Shown: piece after piece, positions 43,757 to 52,100 of the stretch
Layout of the letters: each line of letters starts with the position of its first letter
Position numbering within the stretch: the first letter of the stretch is position 1
Assembly (NCBI GenBank): GCA_024233835.1
Contig: JACKPC010000001.1
Location: 558,001 to 622,000, forward strand
Reading direction: 5' to 3'
Length of the DNA stretch: 64,000 bases
From: Leptospiraceae bacterium
Lineage (GTDB): Bacteria; Spirochaetota; Leptospiria; Leptospirales; Leptospiraceae
Translations under genes and position numbers: made by a program
Notes under the pieces: model-generated
The model's database searches: none
Seen by the model: the letters and a program-made list of their open reading frames with translations, nothing else
Told to the model about the DNA's origin: nothing

Positions 43757-46174
43757 TTACTTATGGGTTCTAACAAAAGCTCCATTCCAGTTTTCCGGAG
43801 GTGGATCGGCTATATAAAGTTCACAGCGCTCTATCAGCATTTCAGCGGACTTATCTTTTTTTCCTTTTACCTGAGAGCTTTCCTTGAATTTCTTAATGGC
43901 CTTATCCCATTCCCGGTTTAAATAAAGCTGAAAGCCTTCTTCATAAAAAGCGGTGGCCTGAACCAGATTGTCCGGAACCTGTCCCCGGATTCCTACTATC
44001 TCAAAAATATGAACCGGAAGAGTTTTTCCTTTCACCACGACAGCGTCCAATTCACGGGTCAGAATTTGATCTTTAATCTTCTCCTGGGTCATGGAACTAA
44101 CGAGAGTACTTACCCCGTAGTCTTTCCCCGCAGCCTCAAGTCTTGCTGCCAGGTTTACCGTATCACCCATCATGGTATAAGAAGCGAGTGTATCGGTTCC
44201 CATGAAGCCTACTTTTGCGAGGCCTGTGTTTAAACCCACACGAATATTCATATTCTGGGCATCCTTACAGTAAAGGTTATTGGCCTGCCAGTATTTTTTC
44301 AAGTCTTCCAGTTTTTCCAGCATCTGGAGAGTAGCTTTGGCAGCATCGAGAAAGTGAGATTGAGTAGCAATCGGAGCACCAAAAATACCTACAACCGCAT
44401 CCCCGATGTATTTATCCAGGGTTCCCCGATTATCTTTGAGGATAATGGTCATGGCAGATAGATATTCATTTAAAAGGGCTGCCAGATCCTCAGAAGAAAG
44501 CTGCTCACTGATGGTAGAGAAACTCGCTACATCGGAGAAGAAAGCGGTAATTTCCATCTCTCCCCCTTTCTTCAGGGTTTCGAGGTCGTTCAAAGCTTCA
44601 CTTACAATTGTCGGGTCTACCATGTTTCCAAGAATCTTACTATATTTTCTTTTCTCCGCTCCTTCAATAAGGATCATATATCCGAGAAATACCGCAAAGG
44701 TTACGGGATAGGATATGGAGAAAATCGAAAGATTCAGGTTCATATTGTATTTAAAGAGAAAGAAACTGATCAAGTTGTATCCTACAATAAAGGTAAATGG
44801 CATCAGGATACGATTCAGGATAGTTTTTGAGGTTACCAGAAGGACTGCTGAAATGAAAGTCATCACGATAACTACGAAAAATGTTACCCAGGGAGAAATC
44901 ATGTGGATGAAATCTTTCTTAATAGCGTTTGAAATTGCCACGGCGTGGATAACAACCCCGGGAATCTGTCCGTAAGGAATTGTTTTCGTATCATAAGTAG
45001 CCGCTGCAGAGGTTCCGATTAAAACAATTTTATCTTTAAAGGTTTCAGGAGAGATAATATCTTCCGGAACAAAAACCGCATCTCTTAGTTCTTTATCATT
45101 TTTAGGGATGTTTACGTAGCGAAGGTATTTCTCAGGTAAAATAATCTTACCATTAAACATCGGAGGCATGAGAATCTTACCTTCCAGATCTTCTGCTATC
45201 AGGGTAACTCCTTTGAGTTCAGCAGGGATTTGTAGTCTACCCTGAAGCTTTTTTGGAATGATAATTTTGTCTCTGTATTCTTTTGGATGAATTTTCTGGT
45301 CATCGTAGCTGGTAATTCTACCTTCTTCCAGATCCCTAAGGGATTCAATAATCCAACCAATAGAAATCTTTTTCAGGCTATACGGATCGTAGATTTCATT
45401 TTTGGGATAATAATAAAGCCTGTATTTACTGTCGTGCTGAGGAATTACAGTCGTCTCTCCATTCTCATGCTTAAGGACAAGTTTGTCTTTAGAGTGAGAA
45501 TAGGATTTAATTGGCTTTAGTGCATCTATGGCTTTTAAGGCAAGAGAAGGATAATATTTATCTTCATAGTTAATTAGATATTTATATTTCCGAGCAATTC
45601 CATCCGGATCTGATTTATAAGTAACACTGTGTAAATGGGGAGCCTTATAGCCGATGTTTCCTACCGGTGGGATTACTTTTCGATATTTCTCAATTGTATT
45701 GCCAATATCCTCCACCTGAATGGCTTTTTTTCGAAGCATGGCATTTACTTCTTCTTTCTGCACATCGGTTTCTTCCTTCATGAAAGATACCGCATGGGAA
45801 ATAAAAGGGATTTGCTCATTCACCATGGCAAAGTCGTCATCTTCCGGTGATTCACCCGGAAACATGATATCAAAAAGGATCATTTTTGGGCCACCGAGAG
45901 CAATGTAGGTTAAAATTTCCGGGTAAACATTCCGCTTCCAGGGCCATCTACCGTATTTTTCATTATTCCCAAATTTACCGAGAGAATATTCATCAATATC
46001 CACGATAATGATTTTATCTGAAATTTGTTTTCCCGGATTAACCAGGTTGAATTTCTTATCGATAATGCCGTCTTCCATAGAGTCGAGGGAACCATTCAGG
46101 AAGAGAAAAAGGGTATAAACAACGGGAATAAAACCGAGTAAAATACTCCAGAGTAATTTCTTTTTATTATCCAT
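43757..46174 (-). CDS. CHASE2-domain adenylate cyclase
   Basis: This 805-residue protein has an N-terminal transmembrane helix (about 9-27), an extracellular CHASE2 sensor (about 40-400), three transmembrane helices and a class III cyclase domain (about 545-725). A tail of about 80 residues closes it. The catalytic metal Asp residues (FSDVASF, YIGDAVVG), the Lys of LDKYIGD and the Thr of YTMMGDTVNLA fit an adenylate cyclase. Residues 304-363, inside CHASE2, are six consecutive ten-residue repeats of the form hydrophobic-x3-Pro-x-x-L-x-G, an unusual insertion. A TPR-like helix follows the cyclase. Confidence 0.92.
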   Translation of the reverse strand: MDNKKKLLWSILLGFIPVVYTLFLFLNGSLDSMEDGIIDKKFNLVNPGKQISDKIIIVDIDEYSLGKFGNNEKYGRWPWKRNVYPEILTYIALGGPKMILFDIMFPGESPEDDDFAMVNEQIPFISHAVSFMKEETDVQKEEVNAMLRKKAIQVEDIGNTIEKYRKVIPPVGNIGYKAPHLHSVTYKSDPDGIARKYKYLINYEDKYYPSLALKAIDALKPIKSYSHSKDKLVLKHENGETTVIPQHDSKYRLYYYPKNEIYDPYSLKKISIGWIIESLRDLEEGRITSYDDQKIHPKEYRDKIIIPKKLQGRLQIPAELKGVTLIAEDLEGKILMPPMFNGKIILPEKYLRYVNIPKNDKELRDAVFVPEDIISPETFKDKIVLIGTSAAATYDTKTIPYGQIPGVVIHAVAISNAIKKDFIHMISPWVTFFVVIVMTFISAVLLVTSKTILNRILMPFTFIVGYNLISFFLFKYNMNLNLSIFSISYPVTFAVFLGYMILIEGAEKRKYSKILGNMVDPTIVSEALNDLETLKKGGEMEITAFFSDVASFSTISEQLSSEDLAALLNEYLSAMTIILKDNRGTLDKYIGDAVVGIFGAPIATQSHFLDAAKATLQMLEKLEDLKKYWQANNLYCKDAQNMNIRVGLNTGLAKVGFMGTDTLASYTMMGDTVNLAARLEAAGKDYGVSTLVSSMTQEKIKDQILTRELDAVVVKGKTLPVHIFEIVGIRGQVPDNLVQATAFYEEGFQLYLNREWDKAIKKFKESSQVKGKKDKSAEMLIERCELYIADPPPENWNGAFVRTHK
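45086..45265 (-). repeat. Ten-residue tandem repeat array inside the cyclase CHASE2 domain
   Basis: Translation of this stretch gives six decapeptides of the type IIIPKKLQGR, LQIPAELKGV, TLIAEDLEGK, ILMPPMFNGK, IILPEKYLRY, VNIPKNDKEL. The P and G (or R/Y/L) columns line up at a spacing of exactly ten. It resembles a beta-solenoid coil. It is not part of a usual CHASE2 domain. Confidence 0.75.
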
Positions 46175-46250
46175 CCTGTATGTACTGTAGAAAATAAAAT
46201 CTTTTAAGTCAATACATTCCTAATAAAAAGTGTAAACCTGGGTCCGAAGC

Positions 46251-46443
46251 ATAAAAAACCTCTCTAAATAGTCTTCCGGGAGTTCGAGCAGTGGAAATCA
46301 CCTGAATGGAAAGGTTTATTTTTTTTAATGGATTGCAGTTTTTAGTGCTTTTTTATGCTCGGCTCGCTTTTCACAGTTTTTGACCCTGTCTCTGCCTTCC
46401 TCTGTACCCTCTTTTATTCCCTTTTGTGTCCTATCATAAAGGC
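46251..46443 (-). pseudogene. Decayed C-terminus of a PD-(D/E)XK transposase-family gene
   Basis: Reading right to left, 46443-46310 encodes LYDRTQKGIKEGTEEG, then RAEHKKALKTAIH and a stop. After a frameshift, 46290-46251 encodes ELPEDYLERFF. These match the C-terminus of the intact Rpn-family gene at 54116-55081 (RAEHKSKLRTAIK, ELPKAYLEKFF). The N-terminal nuclease part is missing. This is a relic between the cyclase and the oxidase genes and fills the 306-base gap. Confidence 0.7.
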
Positions 46444-46480
46444 TTAGAAAAATGCAGTTTGGACAGAAGTCGGGTAACCC

Positions 46481-47779
46481 TTAGAGCCCGAGACGTTTGG
46501 ATTGCAGAGAGTTAAAGGCTTTATCCGCAGAAAACTTCTTGCGAATTTCCATAAACTTTTTCCAGTTCGGGTAAGAAGCCTTAAAAACCTGTTCTGACAT
46601 ACGTACATCTTTTGTCAAATAGACCCTGCCCCCATATTCAAGAACAATTTCATCTAACTCGTCCAGAAGAGGAAATAATCCTTTTTCTAACTTAAAATCA
46701 AGAGCCAGGGTATAGCCTTCCATCGGAAAGGACAAATAGTTCTCGTTACCCTTGCCAAATGCTTTCAAGACGGCAAGAAAAGAACCTTTCTTAGATTTAG
46801 CGATCCTTTCTAAGATTTTTCGCATACTCTCTCTTCCGGTTTTTTTGGGAACAACAAACTGGTATTGGGTAAAGCCATTTTTTCCATACATACGATTCCA
46901 GTTTCGAATTCCATCGAGAGGATAGAAAAAAGGTTCATAATGAACCACATGCTTGGTGACTTTCTTTAGAACTTTGTTGTAATAAAGGTTATTGAACGCA
47001 CTGATAGACAGGCGATTCAAAAGAAAAGAGGGCATTTCAAAAGGAACTACTAATTTAGGATCCGGATGAACATCAAGTCCTCCTTCTTCTGCATGTTCTC
47101 CTATCATTAAAAGAGAACGGCCCAATTTCTTACCTGTACTCAAACAATCTATCCAGGCAACTGAATAGGTAAACGATTCATAGGTTTCAAAAAAATCCAG
47201 TATCTCATCGAGGTTTCGAGCCTTGTATATATTCTCCTGAATCATAGAACTTTTAATGGGTTTTAGCTGGATTTTGGCATCCAGAATTACACCTGTTAAA
47301 CCCATGCCCCCGCAGGTTGCCAGAAATAGCTCACGATGTTCGGATGGAGAACAGGGCGCGACACTTCCATCTGCCAGCATAAGCCTCAGTTCTTTCACAT
47401 GTTCACTAAAGCACCCTTCTACGTGATGATTCTTACCGTGCACATCACTGGCTATGGCTCCTCCCAGGCTGACATGTTTGGTTCCCGGAGTTACGGGTAA
47501 AAACCAGCCTTTTGGAACCGCAAATTCCAGGATATCCTCAAGGCTAAAACCGGCCTGACAGTGCAGTAGACCGGTTTCTTCATTAAACGACAGGATTTTC
47601 CCCATCCCGAAAGTGTTAATGTTCTCTTCAGCAAGGGAACTATCCCCGTAGCTCCTTCCAAAAGCCCTCGGTATGCCATTAAAACCCTTACCGAGAGGAG
47701 TCCTTATACCTTCTTCGCTTCGAGGAGCGAAAGTTTTGGATGTAATAACAGGGTATTTACCCCAGCCCCAGATTTTCAT
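46481..47779 (-). CDS. FAD-binding oxidase, DprE1-like
   Basis: This 432-residue enzyme has an N-terminal FAD_binding_4 fold with GRSYGDSSLAEENI, TPGTKHVSLGGAIASDVHGKNHH and ATCGGMGLTGVI, then the C-terminal substrate domain. This pattern is characteristic of decaprenylphosphoryl-ribose 2'-oxidase (DprE1) relatives, and its sugar-lipid substrate here is unknown. No dprE2-like reductase is adjacent. I chose the ATG at 47779; an upstream TTG at 47806 in frame is also possible. The 3' neighbour is the decayed transposase fragment. Confidence 0.85.
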   Translation of the reverse strand: MKIWGWGKYPVITSKTFAPRSEEGIRTPLGKGFNGIPRAFGRSYGDSSLAEENINTFGMGKILSFNEETGLLHCQAGFSLEDILEFAVPKGWFLPVTPGTKHVSLGGAIASDVHGKNHHVEGCFSEHVKELRLMLADGSVAPCSPSEHRELFLATCGGMGLTGVILDAKIQLKPIKSSMIQENIYKARNLDEILDFFETYESFTYSVAWIDCLSTGKKLGRSLLMIGEHAEEGGLDVHPDPKLVVPFEMPSFLLNRLSISAFNNLYYNKVLKKVTKHVVHYEPFFYPLDGIRNWNRMYGKNGFTQYQFVVPKKTGRESMRKILERIAKSKKGSFLAVLKAFGKGNENYLSFPMEGYTLALDFKLEKGLFPLLDELDEIVLEYGGRVYLTKDVRMSEQVFKASYPNWKKFMEIRKKFSADKAFNSLQSKRLGL

Positions 47780-47866
47780 ACTCAAAGGTTTTTCCACCAA
47801 AGTCAAAAAGCGAGTCTTTTTTCGCTGAGTAATTATCTAATTTTTTGTGTGTCGCAAGCACATATT

Positions 47867-47912
47867 TTAGTGTTTCGGCATTAGATATTAGGGATTCGTA
47901 ATAATCCCCAGA
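47867..47912 (+). repeat. Intergenic repeat, copy 1
   Basis: This 46-base stretch contains TTAGTGTTT, TTAGATATTAGGGATT and GTAATA, matching copies at 54028-54083 and 55443-55507 with a few mismatches. All three are in the same orientation and lie between genes in the accessory zone. Confidence 0.75.
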
Positions 47913-47935
47913 ACCCCGCGTTGAAACGTGGGGTT
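47912..47935. repeat. Hairpin in the gap before the accessory zone
   Basis: AACCCCGCG (47912-47920) pairs with CGTGGGGTT (47927-47935) through nine base pairs with one G-T wobble and a six-base TTGAAA loop. It sits directly after intergenic repeat copy 1. The remaining bases 47936-48029 show no clear feature. Confidence 0.6.
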
Positions 47936-48029
47936 AAGAGATTGCTTCTTCTAATGTTATGATAATCTAATAAGTTGCTGTTGTATACCTTTGCCGATCC
48001 CTGACCAGGGATTGGTGTTCTACCTCTCC

Positions 48030-48230
48030 CTATCTTTCAGAAGATGTATTTCCAACTGTAACTAAAATTATTTTGGGTGAAGAATGCAGTTTTTTTAATA
48101 AAACTAAAAAGTCACTATCTTTTGCATCCCTTAAACCTATATATTTCAAAGAATAGGTTTCTATCCGAAATTCCTCTTGAATCCATACGGCTAGAGAAGG
48201 AGACAGTTGTGCATCTATCCAGAGTATCAT
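48030..48230 (-). pseudogene. PIN-like DUF5615 toxin gene with internal deletion
   Basis: The 66-residue frame begins MILWIDAQLSPSLAVWIQEEF, matching the start of DUF5615 (Mut7-C/PIN-like nuclease) toxins. It ends FLVLLKKLHSSPKIILVTVGNTSSER, matching their C-terminal part. The middle, which normally contains a second KDSD before the FLVLL stretch, is missing. The join falls at RDAKDSD. A recombination between two short KDSD-coding repeats would explain this. At 66 residues it is much shorter than the usual 110-120, so it is probably inactive. Confidence 0.55.
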
Positions 48231-48255
48231 GCAGCAATAACAATATGATCTATTT

Positions 48256-48330
48256 TTAAGGTTTTTTCATTTCAGGCAGATACCAGAATCCCTTTATCTC
48301 AAATGATTTGTCGAAACTGTATTTCTCCAA
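48256..48330 (-). pseudogene. Short relic resembling the N-terminus of an ApeA-type abortive infection protein
   Basis: A frame reading EKYSFDKSFEIKGFWYLPEMKKP and then a stop occupies this stretch. The KGFWYLPE wording resembles the N-terminal start of ApeA/HEPN abortive infection proteins (G-x-W-x-L-P). It is only 25 codons, starting at TTG. The resemblance is weak and the call is tentative. Confidence 0.3.
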
Positions 48331-48335
48331 ACTTC

Positions 48336-48470
48336 TTACTCCTCCGGTATCTTATACTCATTATAGGCTTTCTGACTCATAGCAAATTGAGCATAAATGA
48401 TTTTTTCTACAGTTTTTATTTGTGTGTTTCCAACTCCACAATGTAAGCATTTTTCTATTTTGTTTTCCAT
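48336..48470 (-). CDS. Small chimeric frame ending in the C-terminus of the restriction protein
   Basis: This 44-residue frame starts one base after the toxin stop with MENKIEKCLHCGVGN, a zinc-ribbon-like start similar to YgiT-type antitoxins. It ends in FAMSQKAYNEYKIPEE, identical to the last 16 residues of the type IIG protein at 49199. The shared end is a 51-bp exact repeat (48338-48388 and 49201-49251). It may be a fused remnant; translation is not shown. Confidence 0.4.
   Translation of the reverse strand: MENKIEKCLHCGVGNTQIKTVEKIIYAQFAMSQKAYNEYKIPEE
48338..48388. repeat. 51-bp direct repeat, left copy
   Basis: This stretch is identical to 49201-49251. Both copies encode the C-terminal end of the restriction protein. 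The unit from left copy to right copy is 863 bases and carries the parDE-like toxin-antitoxin pair. It looks like an insertion or tandem duplication that restored the gene's 3' end. Confidence 0.95.
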
Positions 48471-48471
48471 A

Positions 48472-48804
48472 CTAATTTATATAAAGACTCTCTACATTCA
48501 GAGCTCTTCCAATTTTACCCGGATCCTGTCGATTATCAAGTAAACGTATAATTATCAACTTCTTCTCTATTTCAATTTCCATATAATACAAAGAAATTTG
48601 TTTTACAATAACACTTCTTCGTATATTTTTTTCTTCATCAATTATGGCTCGAATTTTGGGCATACTTTTTAATAAATTAATTTCTTTTTCAACTTTATCT
48701 GTAAATTTCTCAGCAGAACTGTTACCCCAATTTTCTTTTACATACTCAACAGTTTTCTTAAAATCTTTTTTTGCTTTTTCCAACCAAATTACTTCTTGAA
48801 TCAT
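48472..48804 (-). CDS. RelE/ParE-type toxin
   Basis: This 110-residue protein matches the ParE/RelE fold: an N-terminal WLEKAKKDFKKTVEYVKENW helix pair, central MPKIRAIIDEEKNIRRSVI strands and a C-terminal IIIRLLDNRQDPGKI. Such toxins inhibit gyrase or cleave mRNA at the ribosome. It overlaps the upstream antitoxin gene by four bases. It is on the minus strand inside the segment flanked by the 51-bp repeats. Toxicity is predicted, not shown. Confidence 0.78.
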   Translation of the reverse strand: MIQEVIWLEKAKKDFKKTVEYVKENWGNSSAEKFTDKVEKEINLLKSMPKIRAIIDEEKNIRRSVIVKQISLYYMEIEIEKKLIIIRLLDNRQDPGKIGRALNVESLYIN

Positions 48805-49139
48805 TTGAGAAACTCTCTTATCTCTTCCATTACGGCTTTGTGAGAATAAACTCTTCCAGCTTCTAGATCTTGCAAACCTTCTTCAATTTTTTCTCTTTCC
48901 CAGTCTGTCATGAGTGTATTACTTGAGTTTAGGGCTATTTCAATTTTGTCTAATTCTTCAAGGTTGTTATTTAAAAGGATACTCTTTATAATATTATTTT
49001 TTTTTATCAGAAATTGTTCTTGCTCAAAGTTTTTGACTTCTTTTTCCACTGTATAATTATGGACAAGTACATCTATCATTGAATAGATTTCTTTATTCAA
49101 ATCTTCCGGTAGTAATTTTAGTTTTTCTTCTATTTTCAT
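48801..49139 (-). CDS. Antitoxin partner of the RelE/ParE-type toxin
   Basis: This 112-residue protein is helical and charged. Its C-terminal 35 residues (DWEREKIEEGLQDLEAGRVY and following) resemble the toxin-binding end of ParD/YafN-like antitoxins. The N-terminal part has no obvious DNA-binding motif. It overlaps the toxin start by four bases (ATGA), as usual for a type II pair. A TTGGAGACTTAG precedes its ATG, from the tiny frame upstream. Confidence 0.6.
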   Translation of the reverse strand: MKIEEKLKLLPEDLNKEIYSMIDVLVHNYTVEKEVKNFEQEQFLIKKNNIIKSILLNNNLEELDKIEIALNSSNTLMTDWEREKIEEGLQDLEAGRVYSHKAVMEEIREFLK

Positions 49140-49181
49140 CTAAGTCTCCAATTTAATATTTACATAATCATTTTCACTCAT
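49140..49181 (-). CDS. 13-residue mini-frame upstream of the antitoxin
   Basis: ATG at 49181 opens a frame for MSENDYVNIKLET that stops directly before the antitoxin ATG (TAGATG). The Shine-Dalgarno of the antitoxin (TTGGAG) lies inside it. It may act as a translation-coupling leader. Not proven to be expressed. Confidence 0.3.
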   Translation of the reverse strand: MSENDYVNIKLET

Positions 49182-49198
49182 ACTAATATCACCCCCAA

Positions 49199-52100
49199 TC
49201 ACTCCTCCGGTATCTTATACTCATTATAGGCTTTCTGACTCATAGCAAATTCGGGGTCAACGATTTTTACTTCATCATGTGTGAGTTCGTAGAGTTTGTA
49301 GACCATAAGGTCAATCTCAGCATCAGTGGTATCGATGATTTCTTTTATTTTGAGAGCTTCTTCTTTAAACTGCTTAAACCTCTTAAACCACTTTATCTCT
49401 TGATCGTCTGTCATAGTTATCTTTTTCTTTTTTAACTCTGCTACAAATTCTTTCCAATCGAGAAGATACCATTGGTTTAAATTCGACTTAATATTAACTT
49501 CTAAAGACTGAAAATCAGATAGTAAAAGTTCAATAAAATCGTATTTTAGGTTTTTCAGTTTTTCATTATTTAGTAATAAAGTATTAACATTTTTTATGAA
49601 TTTTTTCTGAAGCCCTTCTTCTAAAATGAGGATCGGAATCGATCTAGCATTTTCATTTCCACTGTGTAAAGTAATTTGTGAAAATGCACAATTATAAATA
49701 TGAAAATAATAAGAAATCAACTTCGAATTTAATATAGCTAAAACATATTCGATACTGTAATCTGTCTTAAAGTCGTATAAATTAACTACTGTATCTAATG
49801 TATAATAAGTACCTTCATTATCTATAGTTGCATTTAATACGATCTTTCGATAATTACCAAACAACGGTTTTCCTACTCTACCTACAATTTCTTGAAGTAT
49901 AATCTTCTTCTTCAACTGCCAGGAAAAATCATTTGAGATGTATTTTTGCTCTGCGTAAGTGAGATGATCGATATAATACCGAAATATAGGTGCTCCACCG
50001 ATAACAACGAATGAAGATTTTTTTTCTGAAACATATTTATTTATGTTTATTCCTCTTTGTGAAACACAAATGTTTTCTAGTCTTATAGACTTCTGCTGAA
50101 TCTTCGAAATTATATTTTTGTTATTATTGTTTATCCAAATTCCATATTTATCCCTTCTTATTACTAATGAATAATCAGTTTTATTTTTGTATAATTTATT
50201 ATTATCAAAAAATCCAGTAAAAACATTTTTCTTCTCATTGGAATAGTTTGAAATTAATATAATAGCCTCCAAATCAACGCCAGATCGATGGAAGGATTCA
50301 GATGTATCGATAATTTCTAATACATTAAAATTCTGTTTTATAAATTCTCTAACATTACTAAGGTTAGGAACATAAGTTAACCCTTTGGGTATAATGTATC
50401 CTAAATATCCGCTATTATTTAGCAGATCATGAGCTCGGCCTATAAATAGATAGGCTGTGTTTAATGATCGATCATTAATCTTATATTTTTTTAAAAATGC
50501 TTTCTCCTTTTTATTAAGTACTGCACCCCAGGGAGGATTACCAATAACAATATCAAAGCCAGATTTATTTTCTTTAATTGAATCTTTTATATTTTTAGAA
50601 TATGCTTTTAAAGTTGGCATTCGCTTGTTTCCTAAATCAGAATCATAATAACTTTCTAATTTAGTTTTATCAGGAAAAATAATTTTAGGAAACTCTTTTT
50701 CCCAACTAAAAGCTAAATCATCCGCAACATTTTCATCATCAATTAAAGAATTGCCACATTTGATATTGTTTTCAAGGTTATTAAGCTTTTTGTTTTTAGA
50801 TGCTGTTTTTAGCCAGAGAGAAAGCTTTGTGATTTCAACAGATTCTTGATTGAGATCAACACCATACAAATTATTTTCAAGAATTGTTTTACTGACAGAA
50901 TATAAATCTAATAGGAAACCCTCGGAACTTTTTGTGTTTAACTCTTTGATTGCATTAGCCACTCTTAAATGTTCTTTCCATAAATAATCAAAAGCAGCGT
51001 TTAAGAAAGCACCTGAACCACAGGCCGGATCTAATATTTTTATCTTTGAAAGATAATTTTCCCTGTAGTCCATAAGAATATTAAATTCTTTATTACGTTT
51101 TGTTTGAGAATATTTTTTTTCCACTTCTTTATATTTTTCTTTAAGCCAGGTGCCTACTGTATTTTCAACAATGTATCTTGTGATGTATTCCGGAGTATAA
51201 AAGACACCTTCTTTCTTCCTTTTTGATTTTGTTATATCATATTTATCTGATATAGACTTGTGAACTAATTTTTCTAATGGTTTATTTATAAATTCTAAAA
51301 CCTGTTGTGTTTCGGCAGGTTCTGCATTCTGATCTAATTCTTGAAAGCTTACACGCATTTCTTCTAAATCAGAAATACTTTGTTCAAATATGTGGCCGAG
51401 AATATTTACATTAACTTCATTTTCATTGCCAAAATCATAATGTAGACCAATATCAGCAATTTTTTCAAAAAGAAAATTTGGGATTTTTAGTTTATCTAAC
51501 TCAGAATCTTCTTTAAAAAGCTCTCCATTATAACCTTCTTCAATTCCATAGCCATGACCTCCGTTAATAGCATAGAAAAGGTCTCTCACTTTACCATAAA
51601 TACTGAAACCATTAGAGTTATAGAACTTATCTTTCATCTCCTTTCCAATGATTTCAGAGGAAAGAACATTATTGGGAATTAACCTTTCTCTGGAATCTTC
51701 ACAGAACCAACAAAAGATAATTCGATCTAAAAATTTTTGAACCAACTTTAAAAGAAAACTTTTTGGTTTTTCAAACTGATACTCAGGATTTAACTCTAAC
51801 AGAGTATAGAAGATTTCAGCTCTCAAACTTTTGTATTGCTTATAAAATTCATCCTGAACTTTTTCTTCTTCTTTTCCTTGAAGTTCTAACATTTCCTCAG
51901 TAAATGATTTTCCTGATTCAACTATTAGATGCTCTTTCTTTAAAAGACTTATAAATTTATATAATTCATTTTTATCAGATAAAGAATTCTGTTTATCTTT
52001 AAATTCATCAGGAACTATAAAATAAAAGACCTCATATTTGTTTTGTCCTTGAGATTTATTGTAAAGCCTGATTTCATTATAGTTTGTAACAATTCCCCAG

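Noticed and set aside
47779..47806. TTG start 27 bases upstream of the chosen start of the FAD oxidase
   Set aside because: Neither start has a strong ribosome binding site, and the ATG at 47779 begins a sensible enzyme N-terminus, so it is preferred; the upstream TTG cannot be excluded.
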